Positions 41,443 to 51,670 of a DNA stretch of 64,000 bases are shown here, in pieces. Position 1 is the stretch's first letter, and each line of letters starts with the position of its first letter. The stretch covers positions 1 to 64,000 of the forward strand of contig JAIDUZ010000069.1 in NCBI GenBank assembly GCA_029059935.1. Reading direction: 5' to 3'. The DNA is from Alistipes sp. Lineage in GTDB: Bacteria > Bacteroidota > Bacteroidia > Bacteroidales > Rikenellaceae. The notes beneath the pieces are model-generated. The model worked only from the letters and a program-made list of their open reading frames with translations, was not told the DNA's origin and did not search any database. The position numbers were made by a program, and so were the translations under genes.

Positions 41443-42378
41443 TCAGATCAGACCGCGGCCCGACTTCCTGATACGTCCTTCGGCCGTGAGCGACTCGACG
41501 ATTTTGTCGAGCACGCCGTTGATGAAAGTACTGCTGCCCGGAGTGGAATAGAACTTCGAAATCTCGATCCATTCGTCGAGCGTCACCTTCACGGGAATGT
41601 CGGGAAACTCCGTGAGTTCGGCCATCGCGGTGCCGATGATAAGATTGTCCATGAAAACGATGCGCTCGACATCCCAGTTGGAGGTGAACTTCTCGATGTA
41701 GTCCTGATACTTGTCGTAGTTGACCAGCGACTTCTCGAAAAGCGTCTTGACGAACACCGGGTCGTCGTCCGACTTGAACTTGGGCGCTATCTTCAGTTCG
41801 GAGTGCGAGGGCTTCAGCATCGAGAGGGTGCGCAGGACAAGCACCAGCACATAAGGCAGGTCGTCGTTCCAAAGGATGGAAATCTCTTCGAGCTGTTCGT
41901 CCAGCGCGTCGCAGGTCTGCATCTCCTTGAAGAAATCCTCGACCAGGCGCCGGTCGTCGTCGAACGAGCGCTCCTCGCGCGCCATGTAGTCCTGGAAACA
42001 TTCGCTTTCGCACAGCTGCCCGTAGAGCGTGCGGATCAGGTCGGGATACTGCGTCCAGCCCAGTTTGCGGGCGGCGAGGTAGTCGTTGACAGCGTCGCTG
42101 TTGGCAATGGTGCGGATAACCGCGTTGTCGACGAACTTGGTATTGGGATGAAGGTCTTCGAAAGCAGGCAGTTTCTTGGCCTTGGCTATTTCGATGCGCT
42201 GTTCGGCATAACGCACCAGCTCGACGGGAAGCGCCAGCATCTGGAAATAAAGATCGTAGGCCTTGTCGACGGAGGCCATGAGCGTCTTTTCGGAGGCGAT
42301 CATGTTGTCGGCATCGGACTTGAGATGGGCGAACAGCGCCTTGGCGACCTTGATACGGAGTAATCTTCTGCTCAGCAT
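41443..42378 (-). CDS. nusB: transcription antitermination factor NusB
   Basis: MLSRRLLRIKVAKALFAH; C-term FMDNLIIGTAMAELTEFPDIPVKVTLDEWIEISKFYSTPGSSTFINGVLDKI. Confidence 0.9.
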   Translation of the reverse strand: MLSRRLLRIKVAKALFAHLKSDADNMIASEKTLMASVDKAYDLYFQMLALPVELVRYAEQRIEIAKAKKLPAFEDLHPNTKFVDNAVIRTIANSDAVNDYLAARKLGWTQYPDLIRTLYGQLCESECFQDYMAREERSFDDDRRLVEDFFKEMQTCDALDEQLEEISILWNDDLPYVLVLVLRTLSMLKPSHSELKIAPKFKSDDDPVFVKTLFEKSLVNYDKYQDYIEKFTSNWDVERIVFMDNLIIGTAMAELTEFPDIPVKVTLDEWIEISKFYSTPGSSTFINGVLDKIVESLTAEGRIRKSGRGLI

Positions 42379-42579
42379 GGATGCGGGAACGTTTTGAACG
42401 GCCGCAAAAGTACAACTAAAAATCAGAAATCGGAAATGATGCGCCGGGATTTTTCAGCAAGACGACCATTCTTGCGATGGCCCGCCGGCCCGGCGAAAAT
42501 ACTTCCGCAGCGGCCCGGAGCCAAATTTTAATCGCGATTTATGAATTATGAATCGCGAATTGTCTATCTTTGTACCCGT

Positions 42580-43866
42580 ATGGAACAAACAGAAACGACA
42601 CAACCCGCCGAACGGCAGCCCTACGACGTCATCGTCGTAGGCGCAGGCGCGGCAGGCATGATGGCGGCAGGCACGGCGGCCCGCAGCGGCAAACGGGTCC
42701 TGCTGCTGGAAAAGATGGAGAAATCGGGACGCAAGGTCCGCATCACGGGCAAGGGGCGCTGCAACGTGACCAACGCCCGCCCGGCCGAGGAGTTCGCCCA
42801 GCAGGTCCGCACCAACGCCGACTTCTTCGCCCCGGCATTCGCCGAGTTCAACAACCGGGCGACAATCCGCTTCTTCGAGCGTCAGGGCGTGAAACTCGAC
42901 ATCGAGCGCGGCGAGCGCGTCTTCCCCAAGAGCGGCAAGGCGTGGGACATAGCCAACGCCCTGCTGGACTACTGCGTCGACAACGGCGTGAAGATACTCT
43001 ACGAAACGCGCGTGACGGAAATCATGACGCTCGGCGACCGCGTATTCGGCGTGCGCTACGTCAACAAGCGGGGTTTCGGACGCAAGGAGGAGTGCGACCG
43101 CGTCATCCTCGCTACGGGCGGGGTCTCCTACCCCGCCACCGGTTCGACCGGCGACGGCTATGCCTTCGCCGCCGACCTGGGCCATACGGTCGAACCGCTG
43201 CGGCCGTCGCTCACTCCGCTGGTCACGTCGCATCCGCAAATAAAATACCTGCACGGCCTGCTGCTCCGCAACGTCAAGGCCGTGCTTTACGTCAACAACG
43301 AGCCCGTGCGCGAGGAGTTCGGCGAAATCGGGTTCTCGGAGCGCGGCATCGAGGGTGCCGTGGCCCTGCGCATGAGCCGCGACGCGGTCGACGCACTGAT
43401 CGACGGGCACCGCGTGAAACTCGTGCTCGACCTCAAACCCGCGCTGACCGAAGAGATGCTGCGCGACCGCATCGCCCGCGAACGGGCCGAGATGGAACCT
43501 GAGGAGTTTTTCGGCGAGCTCATGCGCAAGCTGATGCCCAAGGCCCTGGTCATGCCCCTGGCCCGGGAGCTGGACATCCATTCGAAAAACTACGTCTCGA
43601 AAATCACCGACGCCGAAATCGACCGCTTGGTCCGCACGCTCAAGGGGCTGACTTTCCCCGTCACGGACTACGCGCCGTTCGAATATGCCGTCACCACGGC
43701 CGGCGGAGTCCGCTGCGACGAGGTGAACCCCTACACCATGGAGTCGCGCAAGGTCCGCGGGCTCTACCTGGCGGGCGAAGTGCTCGACATCGACGCCAAC
43801 ACGGGCGGCTACAACTTGCAGATCGCTTTCTCGACGGGCCGCCTGGCCGGCATGCTGAAAAAATAA
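42580..43866 (+). CDS. HI0933-like/BaiN-like NAD(P)/FAD-dependent oxidoreductase
   Basis: DVIVVGAGAAGMMAAGTAARSGKRVLLLEKMEKSGRKVRITGKGRCNVTN; GLYLAGEVLDIDANTGGYNLQIAFSTGRLAG. Confidence 0.92.
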   Translation: MEQTETTQPAERQPYDVIVVGAGAAGMMAAGTAARSGKRVLLLEKMEKSGRKVRITGKGRCNVTNARPAEEFAQQVRTNADFFAPAFAEFNNRATIRFFERQGVKLDIERGERVFPKSGKAWDIANALLDYCVDNGVKILYETRVTEIMTLGDRVFGVRYVNKRGFGRKEECDRVILATGGVSYPATGSTGDGYAFAADLGHTVEPLRPSLTPLVTSHPQIKYLHGLLLRNVKAVLYVNNEPVREEFGEIGFSERGIEGAVALRMSRDAVDALIDGHRVKLVLDLKPALTEEMLRDRIARERAEMEPEEFFGELMRKLMPKALVMPLARELDIHSKNYVSKITDAEIDRLVRTLKGLTFPVTDYAPFEYAVTTAGGVRCDEVNPYTMESRKVRGLYLAGEVLDIDANTGGYNLQIAFSTGRLAGMLKK

Positions 43867-43872
43867 CCGGCA

Positions 43873-44385
43873 ATGAAGCAGGCGGGGCATCGGTTCAGGG
43901 AAAGGGTCGTTCGCGGCATGACGGCCGTAAGCACTCGGTTGACACGCGCCCGCCACTTCCGGGGCCACGGAGTGCATTCGCCGTTCGTCTATGCATTGGT
44001 GCGGGAGGTGTTCATGCGGCACGAGCTGTTGCCCGGCGACCGCTCGCTCTACGAGGCTCTGCGAAGCAAGGGTATCGCCGAGCAGCGGGCCGTACAGCTG
44101 CAAAATCTGGCTATTCACGCCGGACTCGCGACCTTTGGCCTGAATCGTGCGGAGGGCGCACTGACCGTAGCCCTGCCCGGACTGCCGCACGACGAATTGC
44201 TGAAACTGGCCGAGGATGCCAAGATTTCGGGGGCCGCGCTGGTCGTCATGCTGCCGTGCGTGAGAAGCGAGCGGCAGGCGCTGTGCCGTCAGCTCGTGGC
44301 GATGCACGACTCCACTTCGGTGGACAACCGCGCCTACCTGCTGCTCTTCAACAACCGGCTCCCCAAACAGCACTTCGTACTGTAG
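43873..44385 (+). CDS. conserved hypothetical protein (short SAM-methyltransferase-like homolog)
   Basis: RARHFRGHGVHSPFVYALVREVF N-terminal motif. Confidence 0.5.
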   Translation: MKQAGHRFRERVVRGMTAVSTRLTRARHFRGHGVHSPFVYALVREVFMRHELLPGDRSLYEALRSKGIAEQRAVQLQNLAIHAGLATFGLNRAEGALTVALPGLPHDELLKLAEDAKISGAALVVMLPCVRSERQALCRQLVAMHDSTSVDNRAYLLLFNNRLPKQHFVL

Positions 44386-44470
44386 GACGCGCTTCGGGGA
44401 GGGCTTCCGGCACCGCAAAGCACCGCCACGGAAGCGGGCTGAACTCAGAACCACGGAAACACCACCATCC

Positions 44471-45022
44471 ATGAAAGTATACACCAAAACCGGAGACCAA
44501 GGCATGACGTCGCTCATCGGCGGCGAGCGCGTTTTCAAGACCGACAGCCGCGTGGAGGCCTACGGAACGGTCGACGAGCTGACCGCATTCACGGCCCTGC
44601 TGGCCGATAGGCTGCGCACCGACGCCCGGCTGGAAAAAGAGACGGACGACCTGAACCGCATTCTGTCGCGTTCGATGACCGTCGAAGCCCTGCTGGCCGT
44701 GGGCGAAAACGGCAGCGACAAGGTGGCTCCCCTGCCCGGCGAATGCGTGGAGTGGCTGGAGCAGCGCATCGACGCCATGCAGGCGGCACTCCCGGCCATC
44801 GACAAATTCACGCTCCCGGGCGGCCACGAAGCCGTATCGCTCTGCCACATCTGCCGTACGGTATGCCGGCGGGCCGAGCGCGCCGCCCTGCGGGCCGACC
44901 AGGAGCACGGCATCGATGCATCGGCCCTGGTGTGGCTCAACCGGCTCTCGGACTACTTCTATCTCTTGGGCCGCACCTTGGCGATGCACTTCGGCGCAGA
45001 AGAAATATTGTGGATTCCGTAG
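44471..45022 (+). CDS. cob(I)yrinic acid a,c-diamide adenosyltransferase, PduO type
   Basis: MKVYTKTGDQGMTSLIGGERVFKTDSRVEAYGTVDELTA; FTLPGGHEAVSLCHICRTVCRRAERA. Confidence 0.95.
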   Translation: MKVYTKTGDQGMTSLIGGERVFKTDSRVEAYGTVDELTAFTALLADRLRTDARLEKETDDLNRILSRSMTVEALLAVGENGSDKVAPLPGECVEWLEQRIDAMQAALPAIDKFTLPGGHEAVSLCHICRTVCRRAERAALRADQEHGIDASALVWLNRLSDYFYLLGRTLAMHFGAEEILWIP

Positions 45023-45182
45023 CCTTGCCCACTGCGCAGAGCGATGTTCGGCGGGCCGTTGTTCCGACAAAAAAATTTGTATTTCTCGATTTTTTTATAC
45101 TTTTGCAAATCGGGCTTCGGCAAGCAGTCGCCGTCGGAGCGCGCAAACGACTGAGTGAATGAATCTTAAAACTTGATACATT

Positions 45183-45404
45183 ATGTACTGGACGCTTGAA
45201 CTGGCATCGAAACTCGAAGACGCTCCCTGGCCCGCCACCAAGGAGGAACTGATCGACTACGCGGTGCGCTCGGGAGCGCCGCTGGAGGTGCTCGAAAACT
45301 TGCAGGAAATCGAGGACGAGGGCGAAATCTACGAGTCCATCGAAGACATCTGGCCCGACTACCCCTCCAAAGACGACTTCTTCTTCAACGAGGAGGAATA
45401 CTGA
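45183..45404 (+). CDS. DUF2795-like small acidic protein
   Basis: LASKLEDAPWPATKEELIDYAVRSGAPLEVLENLQEI. Confidence 0.7.
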   Translation: MYWTLELASKLEDAPWPATKEELIDYAVRSGAPLEVLENLQEIEDEGEIYESIEDIWPDYPSKDDFFFNEEEY

Positions 45405-45426
45405 TTCGGACCCGTCACCGAAACAA

Positions 45427-45452
45427 AAAGCGACCTTTTGAAGGTCGCTTTT
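45427..45452. terminator. bidirectional terminator
   Basis: AAAGCGACCTT-ttg-AAGGTCGCTTTTTT. Confidence 0.8.
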
Positions 45453-45524
45453 TTCATTTCGGCAACATCGGCCGGACTCCCCGGGTTCCGACTTCGGCCG
45501 GAAAACATCCGGCGATACCCGACC

Positions 45525-45794
45525 TCACAGGTAATCTTCGCGATGGGACGTGAAGACATCGACAACCTCCCTGCCGCGAATGACTTCAAACGAATGGGGC
45601 GTGTTGCCCGGAATGGCATAGCTGTCGCCGGGATGCAGGACGACGTCGACACCCTGCGGCCCCTCGACAACAAGGCGATATTCGCCCGACACGACATATC
45701 CTCACTGTTCGTGCGGATGCCAGTGCATCGTGGCGAAATTGCCTTCAGCATAATTCATCTTCGTGACCATCGATTTCTCACCGATGGCCAGCAC
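45525..45794 (-). pseudogene. small cupin-domain protein interrupted by in-frame TGA at 45702-45704
   Basis: Frame reads VLAIGEKSMVTKMNYAEGNFATMHWHPHEQ*GYVVSGEYRLVVEGPQGVDVVLHPGDSYAIPGNTPHSFEVIRGREVVDVFTSHREDYL*, with cupin motifs on both sides of the stop; GTG start one codon after the miaA stop. Confidence 0.75.
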
Positions 45795-45797
45795 GAT

Positions 45798-46703
45798 TCA
45801 CTTCCCCAGAAACTCCCCTATCAGTTCCGTTGCCTGAGCTACGGGGTCGCCGTGCATGTCGAGCCAGCGGATGGAAGCGTCGCGGCGGAACCAGGTCATC
45901 TGCCGTTTGGCAAAGCGGCAGATGGCCGTATGGAGTTTTTCGTAGAATTCGTCGAATCCCGCAAATTCACCGTTAAGGTATTGCGCAATGAAGCGATATT
46001 CGAGCCCAAGGTTATAGAATGCCTCGTAGCTCACGCCCGCCGCAAGCCCTTGCCGCACCTCGTCGAGCATGCCTTGCTCCAGCCGCCGGCGCAGCCGTTC
46101 ATCGATGCGCTGCCGCAACAAGGGCCGTTCCCACGTAACACCGATTTTCAGCACTTCGTAGCGCGGGCTGCAGGCGCGCGTTTCGTCCAGCAACCGGCCG
46201 GACAGCGCCACTTCGCACGCACGTACAAGGCGGCGTTTGTTGTTGACATCGAGATAGCCGGGCACCTCGCCGCCCGACTCCTCGCGTAGCAACCGCACCA
46301 GGTCGTCGGTCTCCATCGCTTCCAAACGTTCGCGCTGCGCTTCGTCGGGTCCGGCACCGACCAGGTCGTAACCGTCGGCCACAGCATCGACATAAAGCCC
46401 CGTGCCGCCCACCAGAAAAGGCTGCCGGCCGCGGCTCAGTATGTCGTCGATGGCAGCATAGGCGTGCGACTGATAGTCGGCCAAAGAGAAATAGGCGCCG
46501 GGGTCGGCGATGTCGAGCAGGTGGTGCGGCACCGCCTGCCGTTCTTCGGCCGTCACCTTGCCCGAGCAAAGGTCGTATCCGCGCAGTATCTGCCGCGAGT
46601 CGGCCGAAACGATTTCGCCGCCCAGGCGACGGGCCAGTTCGAGCCCCACGGCGCTCTTGCCCGAGGCGTTGGTGCCGACTACGGCTATCAGTTTAGGTTT
46701 CAT
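45798..46703 (-). CDS. miaA: tRNA dimethylallyltransferase
   Basis: KLIAVVGTNASGKSAVGLELARRLGGEIVSADSRQILRGYDLCSGK; AICRFAKRQMTWFRRD. Confidence 0.95.
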   Translation of the reverse strand: MKPKLIAVVGTNASGKSAVGLELARRLGGEIVSADSRQILRGYDLCSGKVTAEERQAVPHHLLDIADPGAYFSLADYQSHAYAAIDDILSRGRQPFLVGGTGLYVDAVADGYDLVGAGPDEAQRERLEAMETDDLVRLLREESGGEVPGYLDVNNKRRLVRACEVALSGRLLDETRACSPRYEVLKIGVTWERPLLRQRIDERLRRRLEQGMLDEVRQGLAAGVSYEAFYNLGLEYRFIAQYLNGEFAGFDEFYEKLHTAICRFAKRQMTWFRRDASIRWLDMHGDPVAQATELIGEFLGK

Positions 46704-46833
46704 GCAGTGTCTGTTCCGTCGGACAAAGATAACTCTTAATTCGCAAACCGCAATCGGATTATCCGGCGCATCCCCTGCGAAGCGCAAATTTCCCGGCACC
46801 GAATTTGCCGCGGGAGCGAGAAAAACTCCGAAA

Positions 46834-47556
46834 ATGACAAACAACCTGCCGCATCCCGCACAAGCGCATTCCCGACGGCCTTTCACCCTGCGTTCGGCCT
46901 TAGGGCTGATGGCCGGCATCAGCCTCGCCACCGTCTCGGCCTACCTGCTCTTGCGCAAAGACACGAGCCGCGTGGTCCGCACCGGCATAAAGACCCTGCC
47001 GGTCGTGCTGCCCATCATCCTCGACCACCGCCGCGCCCCCCAGCCGACACCCGTCGCCGCCCCGCCCCGGCACAGCATGGCATACCTTCTCGCGGCCTAT
47101 GCGCTGCCCGTCCTGCTCTGCCTCGCGCTGGGAGGATTGGCCGGATGGCTCCAGCACGCAGCGATGACCGAGTGGTACCCGGCCCTGCTCAAACCGGCCG
47201 GCACACCGCCGAACATCGTATTCCCCATCGTCTGGGGCGTCATCTACCTGCTGACGGGCTTATCGGCGGGCCGTATCCTGACAGCTCCGGGAGGTCCCCA
47301 TTACGGCGCCATGACGCTGTGGGGCATTCAGCTGGGCGTCAATTTCCTGTGGAGCATCCTCTTCTTCGTCTGCCGCAGTCCGCTCCTGGGCATGATCGAC
47401 ATCGTGGTGCTCGACGCGCTGGTCATGCTCTATATTGCCCGCAGCTACCCCATCCGCCGCGATGCGGCCTGGCTCTTCGTGCCCTATCTCGTCTGGATTC
47501 TCTACGCCACCTATCTCAACGGCTGGATTCTCGCCGCCAACGGTCCCGGCATCTGA
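46834..47556 (+). CDS. TspO/MBR family protein with ~80-aa N-terminal extension
   Basis: TspO core MTEWYPALLKPAGTPPNIVFPIVWGVIYLLTGLSAGRIL...WGIQLGVNFLWSILFF. Confidence 0.85.
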   Translation: MTNNLPHPAQAHSRRPFTLRSALGLMAGISLATVSAYLLLRKDTSRVVRTGIKTLPVVLPIILDHRRAPQPTPVAAPPRHSMAYLLAAYALPVLLCLALGGLAGWLQHAAMTEWYPALLKPAGTPPNIVFPIVWGVIYLLTGLSAGRILTAPGGPHYGAMTLWGIQLGVNFLWSILFFVCRSPLLGMIDIVVLDALVMLYIARSYPIRRDAAWLFVPYLVWILYATYLNGWILAANGPGI

Positions 47557-47712
47557 GAGCCGCACGAAAAAGATACCCCGCCGGCTGGTTTGCTGCGGAA
47601 AAATCCTTATCTTTGTCTACGGATAGGCAGCGCCGCGCGGCATCCGAACCGATACGCCTCCGCAATCCGGCCCGCCTCTCCGTAGCATTGTTTTTCGCAA
47701 ACCTCTTCTCCG

Positions 47713-48594
47713 ATGAAAGGAATCGTTTTGGCCGGCGGCACGGGTACGCGGCTCTACCCCATCACCAAAGGAGTCAGCAAACAGTTGCTGCCCATCTACG
47801 ACAAGCCGATGGTCTACTATCCCGTTTCGGTGCTGATGCTGGCCGGAATCCGGGACATACTCATCATCTCCACGCCCGACGATCTGCCGGCTTTCCGGCG
47901 CCTGCTGGGCGACGGAAGCGACTACGGCGTACGCTTTACCTATAAGGAGCAGCCCCGGCCCGAAGGTCTCGCGCAGGCTTTCCTCATCGGCCGCGACTTC
48001 ATCGGCAGCGATGCGGCATGCCTCGTGCTGGGCGACAACATCTTCCACGGCGCAGGCTTCACCGAGCTGTTGCAGCAGGCCGTCGCCACGGCCGAGCACG
48101 AGGGCAAGGCCACGGTGTTCGGTTACCGGGTCGACGACCCCGAGCGCTACGGTGTGGCGGAGTTCGACGCCGCAGGCAACTGCCTCTCCATCGAGGAGAA
48201 ACCGGCGCACCCCAAGTCGGACTACGCCGTCATCGGGCTCTATTTCTATCCGAACAAGGTCGTCGACATCGCAGCCGACATCCGTCCTTCGGCCCGCGGC
48301 GAACTGGAAATCACAGCCGTGAACCAGGCTTTCCTGCAGGCGGGCGACCTCAAGGTGCAGACCCTCGACCGCGGCTTCGCATGGCTCGACACGGGCACGC
48401 ACGATTCGCTGGCCGAAGCGTCCATCTTCGTCGAGGTAATCGAGAAGCGCCAGGGGCTGAAAATCGCCTGCCTGGAGGAAATCGCCTACCGCCGCGGCTG
48501 GATTACGGAGGAGAAACTGCGCACGGCGGCCGAACCGATGCGCCGCAACCAGTACGGCCAATATCTGCTGAAACTTCTCAACCGGAAAGGATGA
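47713..48594 (+). CDS. rfbA: glucose-1-phosphate thymidylyltransferase
   Basis: [52 protein letters not shown]. Confidence 0.97.
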   Translation: MKGIVLAGGTGTRLYPITKGVSKQLLPIYDKPMVYYPVSVLMLAGIRDILIISTPDDLPAFRRLLGDGSDYGVRFTYKEQPRPEGLAQAFLIGRDFIGSDAACLVLGDNIFHGAGFTELLQQAVATAEHEGKATVFGYRVDDPERYGVAEFDAAGNCLSIEEKPAHPKSDYAVIGLYFYPNKVVDIAADIRPSARGELEITAVNQAFLQAGDLKVQTLDRGFAWLDTGTHDSLAEASIFVEVIEKRQGLKIACLEEIAYRRGWITEEKLRTAAEPMRRNQYGQYLLKLLNRKG

Positions 48595-49163
48595 ATATCA
48601 TAGAAACAGCCATCCAGGGGGTCGTGATTCTCGAACCCCGGCGCTTCGGCGACGCCCGGGGCTATTTCATGGAGAGTTACACGCAGCAGGCGTTCGACCG
48701 GCTGGTCCGGCCCGTCGCCTTCGTTCAGGACAACGAGTCGCTGTCGCGCCACGGCGTGGTGCGGGGACTCCATTTCCAGCTGCCGCCCCATGCGCAGTCG
48801 AAACTCGTGCGCGTCATCGCAGGCCGGGTGCTCGACGTCGCGGTGGACATCCGCCGCGGCTCACCCACTTTCGGACAGCACGTAGCCGTGGAGCTGTCGG
48901 GCGAAAACCAGCGCCAACTGTTCATCCCGCGCGGCTTCGCCCACGGATTCGCCGTGCTGAGCGACGAAGCGCTCTTCCAGTACAAGTGCGACGCCTACTA
49001 CGCCCCCGAATCGGAAGGCGCCGTCGCGTGGGACGACCCGGCCCTGGCAATCGACTGGGGCCTGGCGCCGGACGAAATCATCCTCTCGGAAAAGGATGCC
49101 CGCCACCCGCGGCTGGCGGAAGCGCCCCGACTCTTCGACTACCATACCGATTACTATGCTTAA
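48591..49163 (+). CDS. rfbC: dTDP-4-dehydrorhamnose 3,5-epimerase
   Basis: [59 protein letters not shown]. Confidence 0.96.
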   Translation: MNIIETAIQGVVILEPRRFGDARGYFMESYTQQAFDRLVRPVAFVQDNESLSRHGVVRGLHFQLPPHAQSKLVRVIAGRVLDVAVDIRRGSPTFGQHVAVELSGENQRQLFIPRGFAHGFAVLSDEALFQYKCDAYYAPESEGAVAWDDPALAIDWGLAPDEIILSEKDARHPRLAEAPRLFDYHTDYYA

Positions 49164-50034
49164 TATCCTGATAACCGGCGCAGGCGGGCAACTGGGCCGG
49201 GCTTTGTGCCGCTTGGCGGCCATCTCACCCAACAACTACATGGCTACCGATGCCGCCGAGCTCGACATCACCGACCCCGCAGCCGTGGAGAGGGCCGTAA
49301 CCGAGCAGAAAATCGACGTCATCATCAACTGCGCGGCCTATACCGACGTGGAGCGGGCCGAGGAGGAGGAAGCCGCGGCCGACCGCATCAACCGCGAAGC
49401 CGTGGCCCATCTGGCCGCGGCGGCCAAACGGCACGACGCCCTGCTGGTCCACGTCTCGACCGACTACGTCTTCGACGGCAAGCGCTGCACGCCCTACCGC
49501 GAGGAGGACCCCACGGCGCCGCAAAGCGCCTACGGCCGCACCAAGCGGGCCGGGGAAGAGGCCGTCCTGGCCTCGGGCTGCCGCCACCTCATTATCCGCA
49601 CGGCCTGGCTCTACTCCGAAACCGGGAAAAATTTTCTCAGAACGATGCTCCGGCTCACGGCCGAGCGCGAAACGCTCGACGTCGTGTGCGACCAGGTCGG
49701 CACGCCGACCTATGCCGGCGATCTGGCGCTGGCCATCTTCTCCATCGTGGAAAACGGGCTCCACGCCGGCAACGAAGGCATCTACCACTTCTCCGACGAG
49801 GGGGTCTGCTCGTGGTACGACTTCGCCGTCGAAATCGCCGCCGCGGCCGGCCACGACCGTTGCCGCATCCGCCCCTGCCGCACCGAGGACTACCCCACCA
49901 AAGCGGTACGTCCCGCTTGGTCGGTGCTCGACAAATCGAAAATCCGCAGCCGCTTCGGCATCGAAATCCCCCATTGGCGCGAATCGATGCTCTATTGCCT
50001 GCAACGCATGGAAACCAACATCAAGGAAGCATGA
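49156..50034 (+). CDS. rfbD: dTDP-4-dehydrorhamnose reductase
   Basis: [44 protein letters not shown]. Confidence 0.96.
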   Translation: MLNILITGAGGQLGRALCRLAAISPNNYMATDAAELDITDPAAVERAVTEQKIDVIINCAAYTDVERAEEEEAAADRINREAVAHLAAAAKRHDALLVHVSTDYVFDGKRCTPYREEDPTAPQSAYGRTKRAGEEAVLASGCRHLIIRTAWLYSETGKNFLRTMLRLTAERETLDVVCDQVGTPTYAGDLALAIFSIVENGLHAGNEGIYHFSDEGVCSWYDFAVEIAAAAGHDRCRIRPCRTEDYPTKAVRPAWSVLDKSKIRSRFGIEIPHWRESMLYCLQRMETNIKEA

Positions 50035-51095
50035 AACGCAATCTCCTGATTACGGGCGGCGCCGGCTTCATCGGCAGCCACGTCGTACGCCTCTTCGTCG
50101 AAAAATATCCCGACTACCGCATCGTCTGCCTCGACAAGCTCACCTACGCCGGCAATCTGGAAAACCTGCGCGACATCGAGCAGCGCCCCAACTACGTCTT
50201 CGAGCGGGCGGACATCTGCGACTTCGACGCCATGCTGGCCGTCTTCCGCCGGTACGACATCGACGGTGTCATCCACCTCGCCGCCGAGAGCCATGTCGAC
50301 CGGTCGATCCGCGATCCTTTCACGTTCGCGCGCACCAACGTCCTCGGCACCCTCTCGCTCTTGCAGGCGGCACGTTCGGAGTGGGAGGCGCGGCCCGAAA
50401 AGTTCGAGGGCAAACGCTTCTACCACATCTCCACCGACGAGGTCTACGGCGCTCTGGAGGCCGACGGCGGTTACTTCACCGAGACGACGCCCTACGCGCC
50501 CCACAGCCCTTACAGCGCTTCGAAAGCATCTTCCGACCACTTCGTGCGGGCGTTCCACGACACCTACGGCCTGCCGACCGTCGTCACCAACTGCTCCAAC
50601 AACTACGGGCCCTACCAGTTTCCCGAAAAGCTGATTCCGCTCTTCATCAACAACATCCGCTGCCGGCGCCCCCTGCCCGTCTACGGCACGGGCGAGAACG
50701 TGCGCGACTGGCTCTACGTCGAAGACCACGCGCGGGCCATCGACACCATCTTCCACCGCGGCCGCACGGCCGAAACCTACAACATCGGGGGATTCAACGA
50801 GTGGCGCAACATCGACCTGGTGCGGCTGCTCGTCCGCACCGTCGACCGGCTCCTGAGCAACCCGGAGGGCCATTCGGAGGAGCTCATCACGTTCGTCGCC
50901 GACCGGGCCGGCCACGATCTGCGCTACGCCATCGACAGTTCCAAACTCAAGGACGAGTTAGGCTGGGAGCCGAGCCTGCAATTCGAGGAGGGCATCGAGA
51001 AAACGGTGCGGTGGTACCTCGACAACCAAGAGTGGATGGACAACGTCACATCGGGCGAATACCGCGAATATTACCGTCAGATGTACGGCAAATGA
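50031..51095 (+). CDS. rfbB: dTDP-glucose 4,6-dehydratase
   Basis: LLITGGAGFIGSHVVRLF; HLAAESHVDRSI; SPYSASKASSDHFVRAF; NNYGPYQFPEKLIPL. Confidence 0.97.
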   Translation: MKRNLLITGGAGFIGSHVVRLFVEKYPDYRIVCLDKLTYAGNLENLRDIEQRPNYVFERADICDFDAMLAVFRRYDIDGVIHLAAESHVDRSIRDPFTFARTNVLGTLSLLQAARSEWEARPEKFEGKRFYHISTDEVYGALEADGGYFTETTPYAPHSPYSASKASSDHFVRAFHDTYGLPTVVTNCSNNYGPYQFPEKLIPLFINNIRCRRPLPVYGTGENVRDWLYVEDHARAIDTIFHRGRTAETYNIGGFNEWRNIDLVRLLVRTVDRLLSNPEGHSEELITFVADRAGHDLRYAIDSSKLKDELGWEPSLQFEEGIEKTVRWYLDNQEWMDNVTSGEYREYYRQMYGK

Positions 51096-51099
51096 CTTC

Positions 51100-51591
51100 T
51101 CAGGGCCGGCGGCTCAGGTCGGCCGGCGTCCCGCCCACATACGCCAGCAGCGCCTGCGGCTCTACCTTGAGTTGCAGGCCCCGGACCCCGGCGCTTATAT
51201 AAATAAAGGGATGGTCCGCGACGGTCGAGTGGAAAAACGTGGGCAGCCGTTTCTTCATCCCCACCGGCGAGCAGCCCCCGCGGACATAGCCGGTCGAGGG
51301 CAGCAGTTCCTTCATCGGTATCAGGTCGGCTTTCTTGTTGCCCGACACGCGCGCCGCAGCTTTGAGGTCGACTTCGTGGTCGCCCGGCACCACACACACG
51401 AAAAGCCCCGTACGGTCGCCCCGCAGCACCAGCGTCTTGAATACGCATTCGATGGGTTCGCCCAGTTGTTCGGCCACATGCGTCGCCGCCAGATGTTCCT
51501 CGTCCACTTCGTAGGGCACCAGTTCGTAGGCGATGCCGGCCCGGTCGAGCAGGCGGGCGGCGTTGGTCTTTTCAATCTTTATACGGGCCAT
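51100..51591 (-). CDS. ybaK: Cys-tRNA(Pro)/Cys-tRNA(Cys) deacylase, YbaK/EbsC family
   Basis: KTNAARLLDRAGIAYELVPYEVDEEHLAATHVAEQLG...FKTLVLRGD...GYVRGGCSPVGMKKRLP. Confidence 0.93.
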   Translation of the reverse strand: MARIKIEKTNAARLLDRAGIAYELVPYEVDEEHLAATHVAEQLGEPIECVFKTLVLRGDRTGLFVCVVPGDHEVDLKAAARVSGNKKADLIPMKELLPSTGYVRGGCSPVGMKKRLPTFFHSTVADHPFIYISAGVRGLQLKVEPQALLAYVGGTPADLSRRP

Positions 51592-51670
51592 GACGAAAAC
51601 TTTTCTGTCGCCAAAGTTACGCCAAATTTGCAGATTTCATTACCTTTACGCCCTCTAAAAACCGAAAACG

